The notes beneath the pieces are model-generated. The model was not told the origin of the DNA. It searched no databases and saw only the letters and a program-made list of their open reading frames with translations. The position numbers were made by a program, and so were the translations under genes. A stretch of DNA of 64,000 nt from Actinobacillus sp. (GTDB lineage Bacteria; Pseudomonadota; Gammaproteobacteria; Enterobacterales; Pasteurellaceae): NCBI GenBank assembly GCA_020026115.1, contig JAHHQY010000002.1, positions 25,075 through 89,074 on the forward strand, in the 5' to 3' direction. Of the stretch, positions 1-10,416 are shown piece by piece (position 1 is the stretch's first letter; each line of letters begins with the position of its first letter).

Positions 1-159
1 AGTATCTTTTTGTCCAATAGATTTTTCAATGCCCGAAACTTTACCTAAAGCTTCTTGTAATTCTTCTGCACTGCCTGCTTTAATGACAAAAGTTAAGTAT
101 TCCGCAAAAGAATTTGGATCGGTAATGGTGCCCATTTGAGCGGATTGTATACGTTGCAT
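1..159 (-). CDS. N-terminal fragment of a possible Dyp-type peroxidase, cut by window edge
   Basis: Fifty-three codons stay open from an ATG at 159 to the window edge, so the gene is truncated at its 3' end by the window and not by mutation. A strong ribosome binding site (AAGGAG) lies 8 bases upstream. The protein begins MQRIQSAQMGTITDP and contains a SIGQKD segment. This resembles the start of bacterial dye-decolourising (haem) peroxidases, which carry a similar Ser-Ile-Gly-Gln/Arg-Lys/Asp element, but the haem-binding and GxxDG regions are outside the window. The reading frame and start are clear; the family call is tentative. Confidence 0.4.
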   Translation of the reverse strand, partial: MQRIQSAQMGTITDPNSFAEYLTFVIKAGSAEELQEALGKVSGIEKSIGQKDT

Positions 160-268
160 AAATTTCTCTCCTTCAGTTAAGTATTGTGTTAATTTTAACC
201 CATTGACCGAGGGTTTCTCAATCTATTTCACCTATTGATTAAAGTAATCACTTATTTTTTATAAGGTT

Positions 269-1072
269 TTAGCTCGCGCCGAATAATTGTTGTGCATTTT
301 GCCATAATATTTTTTCAGCCTGCTGTTTTTCCTCTTCTGTTTTCAACCCTTTTATTTCACATAAGGCCTTAAAAATTAACGGAATATTCTTAGGATAATT
401 GGCTTTTCCTTGTTGTCCTGATAAAGGCATATCGGGGCTATCTGTTTCTAAAAGCAAATAATCTAACGGCAATTGTTGTATGGTTTTACGTGTTTTTTGC
501 GCGCGTTCATAGCTAATGACCGCGCCAACGCCAATAAAATAGCCTAACTCAATAAATTTTTCCGCTTGTTGTAAACTTCCTGAAAAACCATGCAGAACGC
601 CTTTTTTCGCTAAGTTTGCTTTTTTCAAAAAAGGCAACATAAGCTCATGCGTTTTGCGACTATGCAAACTTACGGGCAAATGAAATTTTTGCGCTAAAGC
701 TAATTGCATGGCAAAAAAATCTTGTTGCTTGCGCCACAATTCTGCACTTGTAAGTTCTGCAACAGCGCGATCTAAACCAATTTCGCCTAAGGCCACACAT
801 TGAGGATTTTTCTGCTGTAAGGCTTTTTCTAAAGCGATTAAATCCTGCTTTTGATGCTGGGCAATAAATAACGGATGCAAACCTAAGCCGTAACTCACTC
901 GCGCCGAAAATTGGGCAAATATTTGTGGAAATTTAATAAAATCTTGCGCAGTTGTGCCGGCTTGAAACATTTTCAGCACTTGCTTTTTTTCACTTAGCGA
1001 TAAAATATGGGCAAGACTTTCCCCTGTTCTTGCTTGCAATAAATCCAAATGACAATGGCTATCAAAAAACAT
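269..1072 (-). CDS. yjjV: TatD-family metal-dependent hydrolase, YjjV-like
   Basis: A 267-residue TIM-barrel metallohydrolase of the TatD family, whose members are metal-dependent DNases/hydrolases. The metal-binding signatures are visible: DSHCHLD at the N-terminus, GEIGLD, SLHSRKTH, LHGFSGSLQQAE and LLETDSPDMPL near the C-terminus. The HGFSGSLQQAE and ETD-PDMPL stretches fit E. coli YjjV better than TatD or YcfH. The ATG at 1072 is preferred over an upstream ATG at 1180: it is preceded by a GAGG Shine-Dalgarno sequence, and the extra 36 residues are Lys-rich and unlike the family. In E. coli yjjV sits beside yjjI/yjjW; here those genes are about 32 kb away. Two copies of the CTCGCGCCGAA motif lie inside the gene, one forming the last codons (FGAS). 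Confidence 0.85.
   Translation of the reverse strand: MFFDSHCHLDLLQARTGESLAHILSLSEKKQVLKMFQAGTTAQDFIKFPQIFAQFSARVSYGLGLHPLFIAQHQKQDLIALEKALQQKNPQCVALGEIGLDRAVAELTSAELWRKQQDFFAMQLALAQKFHLPVSLHSRKTHELMLPFLKKANLAKKGVLHGFSGSLQQAEKFIELGYFIGVGAVISYERAQKTRKTIQQLPLDYLLLETDSPDMPLSGQQGKANYPKNIPLIFKALCEIKGLKTEEEKQQAEKILWQNAQQLFGAS
273..283 (+). repeat. Uptake-like motif, exact copy, at the 3' end of yjjV
   Basis: CTCGCGCCGAA; on the coding strand it gives the final FGAS. Confidence 0.85.
898..908 (+). repeat. Uptake-like motif, exact copy, inside yjjV
   Basis: Coding strand in frame as FSARV, a different frame from the copy at the end of the same gene. Confidence 0.85.
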
Positions 1073-1196
1073 TTTCCGCCTCTTTTTACTTTTTTTTAAC
1101 TTTTTTATTGTTGCTTTTTGCGCTTTTTTGCTTGCGCTTCTCATCTGACCACTGCCCGAAAAATGCTGATTTCCTTGCATAGCTTCGGGATTTCCC

Positions 1197-1202
1197 TATA
1201 AT
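1197..1202 (+). promoter_or_regulatory. Probable sigma-70 promoter of ompP1
   Basis: A perfect -10 hexamer TATAAT lies 33 bases upstream of the ompP1 ATG. A -35-like TTGCAT sits at 1175-1180 with a 16-base spacer. It lies in the gap between the divergently transcribed yjjV and ompP1. Confidence 0.6.
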
Positions 1203-1234
1203 TTCGCAGGCTTTTTTTTATAGGAAAATTATTC

Positions 1235-2728
1235 ATGAACTCGCAAAAAAAACGAAAAAACCTCTTACAAAAATCATTTTTAGCCGGCCTTGTGGTTTCT
1301 CTTTCTAGCGTTGCCTCAGCGGCGGCTTTCCAACTTGCGGAAGTGTCCACCGCAGGCTTAGGACGCTCTTTTGCAGGTCAGGCTGCTTTTGCTGATAATG
1401 CTTCAGTCGTTGCCTCAAACCCCGCTTTAATGACCCAATTTAGCCAAGCGCAAGTTAGTGCTGGCGGTATTTTATTCAGTCCACATATCAATATTCAAGG
1501 TAAAATCGACGCAACGGGCCAAGATGCCAGTGAAAAAGACATTGCGCCACCGGAATTTGTACCGATGATTTATGCCTTAATGCCTATCAATGATCGCTTT
1601 TCCATCGGCGGTGGCATTAACTTAAACTATGGTTTAACCACTCAATACGGCGAAAACTTCAGCGCAGGTTTTCTTGGGGGTACCACCAAACTTGCGGCCG
1701 TTAACACTAATTTTAGCGGGGCTTATCGCCTTGACGATCACTGGAGCATTGGTGCGGGCGCAAGTGTTGTTTATACCAAAGCGACAGTAAAACGTAATGT
1801 CGGAGCTTTAGGGGATTTATTAAGCCATAAACTTCAGCCTGTTAAAGATGCCCTGAATAATGGCACCGCTGAAGAACTTGTTCCTGCTTTGAAAAATCCT
1901 ACTGTAAAAAATAAATTACATCAGGAATTAGACAATGTTTTTCAATCTATCGGCCAACTTCAACCCAATCAAACTCTCGCTAAACTTTCTGGTGATAACA
2001 TTAGTTTTGCCTTTAATTTAGGCGTAAGTTATGACTTTAATAAAGATCATCGCATTGGTTTAGCTTATCATTCCCCTGTAATTATTCATTTTAAAGGGCA
2101 ATATTTTAGCGATTTACCACCGGTGGATTCCATTATTAACGGAGAAAAAACACCGGTTTTAAATGGTTTATTAGAACAATCCGGCCATGCGGATAAAATC
2201 AAATCTGCCATTGTCGGTACAAATGGACGCGAGCAAAGCGGTAAACTTGATTTAATCTTACCTGATTATTTAGAACTTTCTGGTTGGGATAAATTAAGTG
2301 AAAACTTTACGTTAAGTTATAGCGCAAAATGGACCAACTGGAGCCGTTTTAAAGAATTACACGCAACAAATTCTGAAACGGGCAATACCTTGTTCTATAA
2401 AAAAGAAGGCTTTAAAGACAGCTGGCGTTATGCACTTGGTGCAACCTACGATCTTAACGAAAAATGGACATTCCGCACTGGTATCGCTTACGATACGAGC
2501 GCCGCAGGTGACTATCACACCATTTCTATTCCTGATACCGATCGTAAATGGTTAAGCCTTGGTGCCACTTATCGCTTTACCCCGAACCTTTCTTTAGACC
2601 TAGGTTATGCCTACGTTCAAGGTAAAAAAACGCACTTTGTAGAAGATGAAGGTCAACCAACTTCTGCCACCTTCACCTCTAGCGCTCATGCAAGCCTTTA
2701 CGGTTTCCATGTAAATTATTCTTTCTAA
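1235..2728 (+). CDS. ompP1: Outer-membrane fatty-acid transport porin, OmpP1/FadL family
   Basis: A 497-residue outer-membrane beta-barrel of the FadL/OmpP1 family, which takes up long-chain fatty acids and other hydrophobic molecules. The N-terminus has a Sec signal peptide: a basic stretch, a hydrophobic core, and a likely cleavage after VASA so that the mature protein begins near AAFQLAEVS. The family N-terminal hatch signature follows (STAGLGRSFAGQAA, then NPALM). The C-terminus alternates polar and aromatic residues and ends in Phe (HVNYSF), the usual signal for barrel assembly. It is a single-gene unit with its own promoter and a hairpin terminator at 2743-2773. The family assignment is secure; the substrate range is inferred. 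Confidence 0.9.
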   Translation: MNSQKKRKNLLQKSFLAGLVVSLSSVASAAAFQLAEVSTAGLGRSFAGQAAFADNASVVASNPALMTQFSQAQVSAGGILFSPHINIQGKIDATGQDASEKDIAPPEFVPMIYALMPINDRFSIGGGINLNYGLTTQYGENFSAGFLGGTTKLAAVNTNFSGAYRLDDHWSIGAGASVVYTKATVKRNVGALGDLLSHKLQPVKDALNNGTAEELVPALKNPTVKNKLHQELDNVFQSIGQLQPNQTLAKLSGDNISFAFNLGVSYDFNKDHRIGLAYHSPVIIHFKGQYFSDLPPVDSIINGEKTPVLNGLLEQSGHADKIKSAIVGTNGREQSGKLDLILPDYLELSGWDKLSENFTLSYSAKWTNWSRFKELHATNSETGNTLFYKKEGFKDSWRYALGATYDLNEKWTFRTGIAYDTSAAGDYHTISIPDTDRKWLSLGATYRFTPNLSLDLGYAYVQGKKTHFVEDEGQPTSATFTSSAHASLYGFHVNYSF

Positions 2729-2742
2729 GCATTCTTGCAAAA

Positions 2743-2773
2743 AAAAAGCGCGATATTTTACCTCGCGCTTTTT
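2743..2773. terminator. Bidirectional terminator between ompP1 and yacG
   Basis: Arms AAAAAGCGCGA (2743-2753) and TCGCGCTTTTT (2763-2773) form an 11-bp hairpin with A- and T-runs on its two sides, so it can serve both convergent genes. Confidence 0.85.
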
Positions 2774-2776
2774 TCT

Positions 2777-2968
2777 TTAATCTTGCTGAAATTCTTGCGT
2801 GAAAAGTCCAGCACTTTCCCCTGGAATGGCTTTTTCTTCCATCGCCCATTCCCCTAAATCAATTAACTGACAACGCTTACAACAAAACGGACGATAAGGG
2901 TTTTCCGCCGTCCATTGCACAGGCTTTTTACAGGTTGGGCAAGCAACAACTAAAATTTCTTCTGACAT
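2777..2968 (-). CDS. yacG: DNA gyrase inhibitor YacG (zinc ribbon)
   Basis: A 63-residue zinc-binding protein of the YacG family, known in E. coli to bind GyrB and block gyrase activity. The four zinc ligands are visible as CPTC near residues 10-13 and CCKRC near residues 29-33, followed by the family's ID-G-WA-E-KAIPGE segment. In many relatives yacG follows coaE and the prepilin peptidase; here those genes are about 6 kb away on the same strand with the glp block between. The ATG at 2968 has an AGGAG-like site upstream. Confidence 0.9.
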   Translation of the reverse strand: MSEEILVVACPTCKKPVQWTAENPYRPFCCKRCQLIDLGEWAMEEKAIPGESAGLFTQEFQQD

Positions 2969-3039
2969 ATTGGCTCCTATTTTTTTCTTGGAAAATCATA
3001 CCCTAAAAGCTAGGTTCACCCAATAATATTCAAAAAAAA

Positions 3040-3077
3040 CTCGCGCCGAAAAAATGAATCCAACTTTTCGGCGCGAG
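3040..3077. terminator. Inverted pair of the CTCGCGCCGAA motif downstream of glpK
   Basis: Two exact motif copies face each other (3040-3050 forward, 3067-3077 reverse). With their A/T flanks they make a 13-bp perfect stem, CTCGCGCCGAAAA with TTTTCGGCGCGAG, around a 12-base loop. It lies 32 bases past the glpK stop and is probably its transcription end. Confidence 0.7.
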
Positions 3078-3108
3078 ATATATTAAAAAATTTTCTTAAA
3101 GGAAAAAA

Positions 3109-4641
<1,533 letters not shown>

Positions 4642-4747
4642 TCACTTTTACAAAAACATTTTATAAAAGCGTTATCATCCGAATTTGGACTTGGCTACCT
4701 AGGTGACCGTAGATTTTTGTATTCTAAATGATTTATGCTTATAAAAA

Positions 4748-4763
4748 TGTGAACTAGCTCTAA
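4748..4763. promoter_or_regulatory. Candidate CRP site upstream of glpK
   Basis: TGTGAACTAGCTCTAA matches the left half of the CRP consensus TGTGA-N6-TCACA exactly and the right half at three of five bases. It is about 140 bases upstream of the glpK start. Confidence 0.35.
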
Positions 4764-4778
4764 AAATGAAAAATTGAT

Positions 4779-4796
4779 AAGTTTCGTTCGCATAAT
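4779..4796. promoter_or_regulatory. Candidate GlpR operator upstream of glpK
   Basis: AAGTTTCGTTCGCATAAT matches about 14 of 18 positions of the E. coli GlpR operator consensus as I recall it (WATKYTCGWWCGARMATW), including the central TCG-WW-CG core. A GlpR homologue is encoded 3.4 kb away. Suggestive only. Confidence 0.35.
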
Positions 4797-4830
4797 TTTC
4801 AGTCATTCCTCTCATTTAGATATAAAAAAA

Positions 4831-4848
4831 GGGAAGTTTTTACTTCCC
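4831..4848. terminator. Hairpin terminator downstream of glpT
   Basis: GGGAAG (4831-4836) and CTTCCC (4843-4848) with an A-run on the left and T-run on the right. On the minus strand it lies 12 bases after the glpT stop. Confidence 0.75.
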
Positions 4849-4860
4849 TTTTTATTCTTA

Positions 4861-6252
4861 TTAGTCTTCTTGCATTTCTGCGTGATGTTTATTTTCTTGA
4901 ACCATGGTAAGGAGCAATAATAAACAAGCAATCACAGAGCCAGCAAGCATAATGTGGAATCCACTATCCCAACCGTATTTCGTTGAAGCCCAACCGATCA
5001 ATGCACCAGCTGCCACAGAACCACCAAGGTAACCAAATAAACCAGTGAAACCTGCCGCAGTACCCGCCGCTTTTTTCGGCGCGAGTTCTAATGCGTGTAA
5101 ACCGATTAACATCACAGGACCGTAAATTAAGAAACCTACAAGTACCATCATCGCCATAGCTAAATCTTGAGATTCAGCTTTCCAGTAAATGTAAAGAGCG
5201 ATGGTTGTTGCTACCATAAAGATAAAACCAGTTAAACCGCGTTTTGCTTTAAAAACATAGTCAGAAACCCAACCACAGAATAAAGTTCCTGGAATGGCGG
5301 CAATTTCATACAATGCATAAGCGGTAGAGGATTTATCAATATTGAAATGACGCACTTCTTTTAAGTAAGTTGGCGCCCAGTCTAAAACACCGTAGCGAAT
5401 TAAGTAAACAAACACGTTCGCAATAGCGATGTACCATAACAATTTATTTTTAAATACATATTGAATGAAGATTTCTTTTGCAGGAAGTTCTTTTTCGTCT
5501 TTTTCTGCATCATAATCATCAGGGTAATCGTTTTTGTATTCTTCAATTGAAGGTAAACCACAAGATTGCGGTGTATCACGCATAACGATGTATACGAATA
5601 CAGAAGCGATCATCGCTGCAAAACCTGGATAGTAAAGTGCTTCGCGCCAAATTTCTGACTGCGCAACATCATTCACAGAAGGAATGCCGTGTTGGTTTGC
5701 GTAAATACTTGTTGCAAGCATTAAAAGTAAAGCAGGTACCGCACCACCTACGTTATGCGCAGTATTCCAAATAGAAACAATCGTACCGCGTTCTTTTTTA
5801 GACCACCAGTGAACCATTGTACGTCCGCACGGAGGCCAACCCATACCTTGGAACCAACCATTTAAGAATAAAAGAATGGCGATAATATAAATAGAACTTG
5901 TTGCCCAAGGGAATAAACCAACCGCAACCATTGTGGCGCCAGAAAGGAATAAACCTAAACTTAAAAATGCACGCGCATTAGAACGGTCAGAAACCGAACC
6001 CATAATAAATTTAGAAATACCGTACGCGATAGAAACGAAAGATAAGGCATAACCTAAATCTGCTTTGGTATAAAGTCCCGCTTCAATCATACCTGGCATT
6101 GCTAAAGCAAAGTTTTTACGCACAAAATAGTAAGCGGCATAGCCGAAGAAAATACCCATAAATACCTGCCAACGTAAACGGCGGTAAGTTGGGTCCTGTT
6201 TGTCTGCACTTAATCGTTCAATATGTGGTGCAGGCTTTAAGAAACTAATCAT
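4861..6252 (-). CDS. glpT: Glycerol-3-phosphate/phosphate antiporter
   Basis: An inner-membrane major facilitator of 463 residues that imports glycerol-3-phosphate in exchange for phosphate. It shows about twelve hydrophobic segments, the [14 protein letters not shown] signature of the organophosphate:phosphate antiporters after the first helix, [21 protein letters not shown] in the N-half, and [20 protein letters not shown] late in the protein. The start at 6252 ([14 protein letters not shown]) is chosen because AGGAG stands just upstream; an ATG at 6276 has no such site. It follows glpD by 62 bases, so the two are probably cotranscribed. An exact uptake-like motif encodes the conserved LAPKK segment, so at that spot only codon choice was free to vary. 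Confidence 0.95.
   Translation of the reverse strand: MISFLKPAPHIERLSADKQDPTYRRLRWQVFMGIFFGYAAYYFVRKNFALAMPGMIEAGLYTKADLGYALSFVSIAYGISKFIMGSVSDRSNARAFLSLGLFLSGATMVAVGLFPWATSSIYIIAILLFLNGWFQGMGWPPCGRTMVHWWSKKERGTIVSIWNTAHNVGGAVPALLLMLATSIYANQHGIPSVNDVAQSEIWREALYYPGFAAMIASVFVYIVMRDTPQSCGLPSIEEYKNDYPDDYDAEKDEKELPAKEIFIQYVFKNKLLWYIAIANVFVYLIRYGVLDWAPTYLKEVRHFNIDKSSTAYALYEIAAIPGTLFCGWVSDYVFKAKRGLTGFIFMVATTIALYIYWKAESQDLAMAMMVLVGFLIYGPVMLIGLHALELAPKKAAGTAAGFTGLFGYLGGSVAAGALIGWASTKYGWDSGFHIMLAGSVIACLLLLLTMVQENKHHAEMQED
5075..5085 (-). repeat. Uptake-like motif, exact copy, inside glpT
   Basis: Minus strand in frame as the conserved LAPKK. Confidence 0.85.
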
Positions 6253-6314
6253 AGTGTCTCCTAATAATAATAACAAAGGGGCAAATTATTGCCCCGCCCT
6301 TTCAAAAAACAAGA

Positions 6315-7871
6315 CTAAAAATGGTATTGTTTGCTAAGTTCTTGGAATTCTTGAACTTGTTGTGCAACCCATTGATCGTCTTTATTTAATTCTTTCGCAA
6401 TGACTTTAGCGACTTTTTCCGCTGAAGCACTTGCAGCTTTCGCATCTAAGAATAAGAAACGAATACGACGTGCTAACACATCTTCTAAAGATTGTGCCAT
6501 TTCAGAGCGTACAGCCCAAACAGCTTCCGCCATTAAGAATGGATAATCAGCATGGATTTTTTCTGCTAATGCAGGGTCTTCTTTCGCAATCGCTTCAATA
6601 TATTGACGATCGCTACCGTAGAAGCCTAAATGGTTATCCATATCTGCTGGTGCATGACCGTGGATTTTTAAATTCACTGTCACACAAGTTCTTGCTGGTA
6701 ATAAACCTTCTTTAATCGCCGCATCAAGCGTATCTTCTGCCATTTGACGATAAGTTGTCCATTTACCACCAATAATATCCACTAAACCTGAAGCGCTTAC
6801 TTCTACTTTATGGCTACGAGAAACTTCTTTCGTTGATTTACCTTCATCTTTTGGCGCAGCTAAAGGACGTAAACCTACGTACACGCTACGAACGTCATCA
6901 CGAGTTGGTGCTTCAACTAAATAATCTTTCGCAGTTTTTAAAATAAAATCAACTTCTTGTTCTAATGGTTTTGGTTCATATTCTGCATCTTTTACTAAAG
7001 TATCTGTTGTACCAACCACTAATTTATCATGCCAAGGCACCGCGAAAAGTACGCGTCCATCAGATGTTTTTGGCACCATTAATGCAGAGTCACCTGGTAA
7101 GAATTTACGATCAATCACTAAGTGAATACCTTGGCTTGGTACGATAGTATCGCCCACGTTTGGGTTATCCATTTTATTGATTTCATTTGTGAAAACACCT
7201 GTTGCATTAACAACACATTTTGCTTTCACTTCAAATTCTTCACCAGCTAATTCATCGCGTACTTTCACGCCACAAATTTTGCCATTTTCGTCTTTTAAAA
7301 GACCAACAACTGCGCAGTAGTTAACCACTGTTGCACCGTTATCAACGGCAGTTTCAGCTAAGTTTACTGCTAAACGAGAGTCATCGAATTGACCATCATA
7401 ATAACGTACGCCGTTGTTTAATTTTTCTGGTTTTACACCATTTAAAACTTCATTGGCTTCACGACGACCTAAGTATTTTGTACGACCAATACTTAATTTA
7501 CCTGCTAAAGCGTCGTAAACACTTAAACCTAAAGTGTAATAATAAGCTGTCCACCATTTTTCACCAGGGATGATGAATGCTTCACTTTTGAATAAATGCG
7601 GTGCATTTTTTGCTAAACGACCACGTTCGCGTAAAGCTTCACGCACTAAAGCCACATCACCTTGTGCTAAATAACGCACACCACCATGTACTAATTTTGT
7701 ACTACGGCTTGATGTCCCTTTAGAAAAGTCTTTACGTTCTAAAAGAAGCGTTGAATAACCACGAGTTGTTGCATCGACGGCCACACCTAAACCACTCGCA
7801 CCGCCACCAATAACAACGACGTCCCAATTTTCAGTCGTTCTCGCTTTTTGTAATTGTTCATTACGTTTCAT
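6315..7871 (-). CDS. glpD: FAD-dependent glycerol-3-phosphate dehydrogenase (GlpD type)
   Basis: GlpD oxidises glycerol-3-phosphate to dihydroxyacetone phosphate at the inner membrane and passes electrons to quinone. The 518-residue protein has an N-terminal FAD-binding Rossmann motif (VVVIGGGASGLGVAVDA, residues about 19-35), the FAD-dehydrogenase signature SSRSTKLVHGGVRYLAQ, and the C-terminal GGKWTTYRQMAEDTLD block. It is slightly longer than E. coli GlpD (501). It is followed by glpT in the same direction. A perfect CRP palindrome is centred about 100 bases upstream, so catabolite control is likely. The single-subunit form, not the anaerobic GlpABC complex, is what is encoded here. Confidence 0.93.
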   Translation of the reverse strand: MKRNEQLQKARTTENWDVVVIGGGASGLGVAVDATTRGYSTLLLERKDFSKGTSSRSTKLVHGGVRYLAQGDVALVREALRERGRLAKNAPHLFKSEAFIIPGEKWWTAYYYTLGLSVYDALAGKLSIGRTKYLGRREANEVLNGVKPEKLNNGVRYYDGQFDDSRLAVNLAETAVDNGATVVNYCAVVGLLKDENGKICGVKVRDELAGEEFEVKAKCVVNATGVFTNEINKMDNPNVGDTIVPSQGIHLVIDRKFLPGDSALMVPKTSDGRVLFAVPWHDKLVVGTTDTLVKDAEYEPKPLEQEVDFILKTAKDYLVEAPTRDDVRSVYVGLRPLAAPKDEGKSTKEVSRSHKVEVSASGLVDIIGGKWTTYRQMAEDTLDAAIKEGLLPARTCVTVNLKIHGHAPADMDNHLGFYGSDRQYIEAIAKEDPALAEKIHADYPFLMAEAVWAVRSEMAQSLEDVLARRIRFLFLDAKAASASAEKVAKVIAKELNKDDQWVAQQVQEFQELSKQYHF

Positions 7872-7962
7872 ATTTTACCCCTAAAATATTTATTCTGTTC
7901 CACTATTCCACTTTTAAGAATAAGTGATAACTGTAAGTAAAACAACATTTTTATGGTTGTTT

Positions 7963-7978
7963 TGTGACATGTATCACA
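7963..7978. promoter_or_regulatory. CRP (cAMP receptor protein) site upstream of glpD
   Basis: TGTGACATGTATCACA matches the CRP-N consensus TGTGA-N6-TCACA at all ten defined positions. It is centred 100 bases upstream of the glpD ATG and fits activation of glpD-glpT. It sits in the 336-base gap between glpR and glpD, which otherwise holds only the glpR terminator. Confidence 0.8.
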
Positions 7979-8049
7979 TTAACTTGAGTATTTACGAAAA
8001 AAACGCCTAAAATAACTTCATATTACGCCTGTTTTCGCTACAAATAAAA

Positions 8050-8083
8050 AAGTTATTGTTGCCTTTTTGAACAACAATAACTT
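8050..8083 (-). terminator. Terminator hairpin after glpR
   Basis: Twelve-base perfect arms AAGTTATTGTTG (8050-8061) and CAACAATAACTT (8072-8083) with a 10-base loop. On the minus strand the stem is followed by a T-run. It lies 125 bases after the glpR stop and before the glpD promoter. Confidence 0.7.
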
Positions 8084-8207
8084 CGCTCTTTTTCTCTTTG
8101 TTTATTTTAATCTTCATCGCCCTTTTTAGCAAAAGATTTCCTTTTTTAAAAATTTAAGCGATTGATTTTAAACCGATTATTTTTGCCTATTTTTATTTTT
8201 TATGAAC

Positions 8208-8966
8208 TTAATCAACAATTTGAACTTGGCGATTATGTTGTTGCATTAAATCTAAAATAAATGGCGATGGTTGTTTATTTGAAAAGAAATGGTCGATTTC
8301 GCTCAAACAGCCTAAGCAAACAATAGCACGGCGACTAAATTTAGAATGATCGACCGCTAAAATTTTACGTTGCGAATTTTGCATAATGGCGCGTTTTACT
8401 TGCACTTCGTGATAATCGTAATCCAATAATGCGCCTTCTTGATCAATGGCGCTGATGCCTAAAATGCCAAAATCTAAACGGAATTGAGATAAAAAAGCTA
8501 CCGTAGATTCGCCTAAAATCCCACCGTCTTTTCGTAACGCACCGCTTGCTAAAGTAATTTTAAAGCTTTCATTTTGCATTAAAATATAAGCGGCGTTGAG
8601 ATTATTGGTCACCACAAATAAGTCTTTATGATCTAACAATGCATTGGCTACGGCTTCTGGTGTCGTACCAATATCAATAAATAAGGATGCGCCATTTGGA
8701 ATTAATTTCGCCACCGCTTGCGCTAATTTTTGTTTTTCTGCGGAAAAGAAAAATTTTCGCTCTTTATAATCGCTATTTATTGAGCTTGAAATTGCCGCAG
8801 CGCCACCATGATGTCGGCTAATTAAATTGTTTTCAGCTAATTCATTTAAATCTCGGCGCATCGTTTGTGCGCTTACGCCAAGTAAATTCACCAGCTCTTC
8901 TGTACTTAAATATCCCCGTTGGCTTACAAGCTCAATAATTTTTTTATGGCGAATAGTTTGTTTCAT
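8208..8966 (-). CDS. glpR: DeoR-family repressor of glycerol-3-phosphate genes
   Basis: A 252-residue DeoR-family regulator. An N-terminal winged helix-turn-helix is visible (RHKKIIELVSQRGYLSTEELV, then VSAQTMRRDLNEL), followed by a DeoR sugar-phosphate sensor domain with SLFIDIGTTPEAVANAL and the C-terminal KRAIMQNSQRKILAVDHSKF block. The helix-turn-helix and length fit GlpR, which represses glp genes until glycerol-3-phosphate binds. Its place directly upstream of glpD on the same strand supports that role; a terminator and separate CRP site suggest separate transcription. Other DeoR paralogues look similar, but context favours GlpR. Confidence 0.85.
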   Translation of the reverse strand: MKQTIRHKKIIELVSQRGYLSTEELVNLLGVSAQTMRRDLNELAENNLISRHHGGAAAISSSINSDYKERKFFFSAEKQKLAQAVAKLIPNGASLFIDIGTTPEAVANALLDHKDLFVVTNNLNAAYILMQNESFKITLASGALRKDGGILGESTVAFLSQFRLDFGILGISAIDQEGALLDYDYHEVQVKRAIMQNSQRKILAVDHSKFSRRAIVCLGCLSEIDHFFSNKQPSPFILDLMQQHNRQVQIVD

Positions 8967-9000
8967 GCTTTTTCCTTATTATTTTTATTTTGAAATATTG

Positions 9001-9627
<627 letters not shown>

Positions 9628-9702
9628 TTAAAGAACATTATTTTACAAAGAATATTCCCACAAAGCTATTTTCTAAGCTATTTTTTCGGTGCGAATGCTC
9701 TT

Positions 9703-10416
9703 TTAAAGCGAGTAAAAAAATAAAGCGAGACCACTTACAATTAAACTCGGGGCAAAGGGTAAATATTCTTGAGCAGAAACAAAACATTTTCGCCACAAAG
9801 CCCAAGCAAGTCCTAATAAACAAGCAATAAACAGCAACCAAGGTAAAAGTTGCCAAGGCTGAATGGCACTTAAGGGTAAAAGTAACCAACAATCCCCGCG
9901 CCCTAAGGCTTCTCGTTGATAACAATATTTTGCGAGATAATAAATGGCATAGAGGGTAAAAAAGCCGAGCGCGCTACTACACAAACTCATTTCTAAACTT
10001 AAAGGGACAAAACGCAAATAAACGCCGAACAAAGCCCAGCACCACAAGCCTTGACATAACGCAGGGGAAATAAGTTGATAATCTTTATCTAACTGCGCAA
10101 CAACATATAAACCACTAAGAAAAATATTTAGCCAAAAGGCGAAAAATACCTCTTCACCTTGCGTCTTAACGTACATTCCGCACAAGCAAAATCCGAGTGC
10201 AAAAATAAGGGCAAAAAACCATTGGGAAGCATAATTTTTCCCTTGTAATTGGGCGGACATTTTTTCTTGCCATTTTAGTTCGGGAAAGAATAGTTGCGCG
10301 CTTTGCTTGACCTCTTTTAAGACATTCGGCACAAATTGTTGCAAATAATGGCGTATAAAAATCCCTGTCAGCGCGCCACAAAGGCCAAGTAAAACAAGAT
10401 AAGTGCTGATTTTCAT
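9703..10416 (-). CDS. pilD: Type IV prepilin peptidase (competence pilus)
   Basis: An inner-membrane aspartyl protease of 237 residues that cleaves the prepilin leader. The two catalytic aspartates are visible in LDKDYQLISP (first xDxD element) and GRGD (second GxGD element). About seven hydrophobic segments are present. The N-terminal zinc-binding cysteine quartet and N-methylation region of longer prepilin peptidases is poor or absent, and the protein is shorter than the usual 260-290. It overlaps pilC by 4 bases (ATGA), so translation is probably coupled. It is the last gene of pilABCD. Confidence 0.88.
   Translation of the reverse strand: MKISTYLVLLGLCGALTGIFIRHYLQQFVPNVLKEVKQSAQLFFPELKWQEKMSAQLQGKNYASQWFFALIFALGFCLCGMYVKTQGEEVFFAFWLNIFLSGLYVVAQLDKDYQLISPALCQGLWCWALFGVYLRFVPLSLEMSLCSSALGFFTLYAIYYLAKYCYQREALGRGDCWLLLPLSAIQPWQLLPWLLFIACLLGLAWALWRKCFVSAQEYLPFAPSLIVSGLALFFYSL

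Noticed and set aside
1073..1180. N-terminal extension of yjjV by 36 residues
   Set aside because: The extension is Lys-rich, unlike the family, and overlaps the promoter region; the start at 1072 has a good ribosome binding site.
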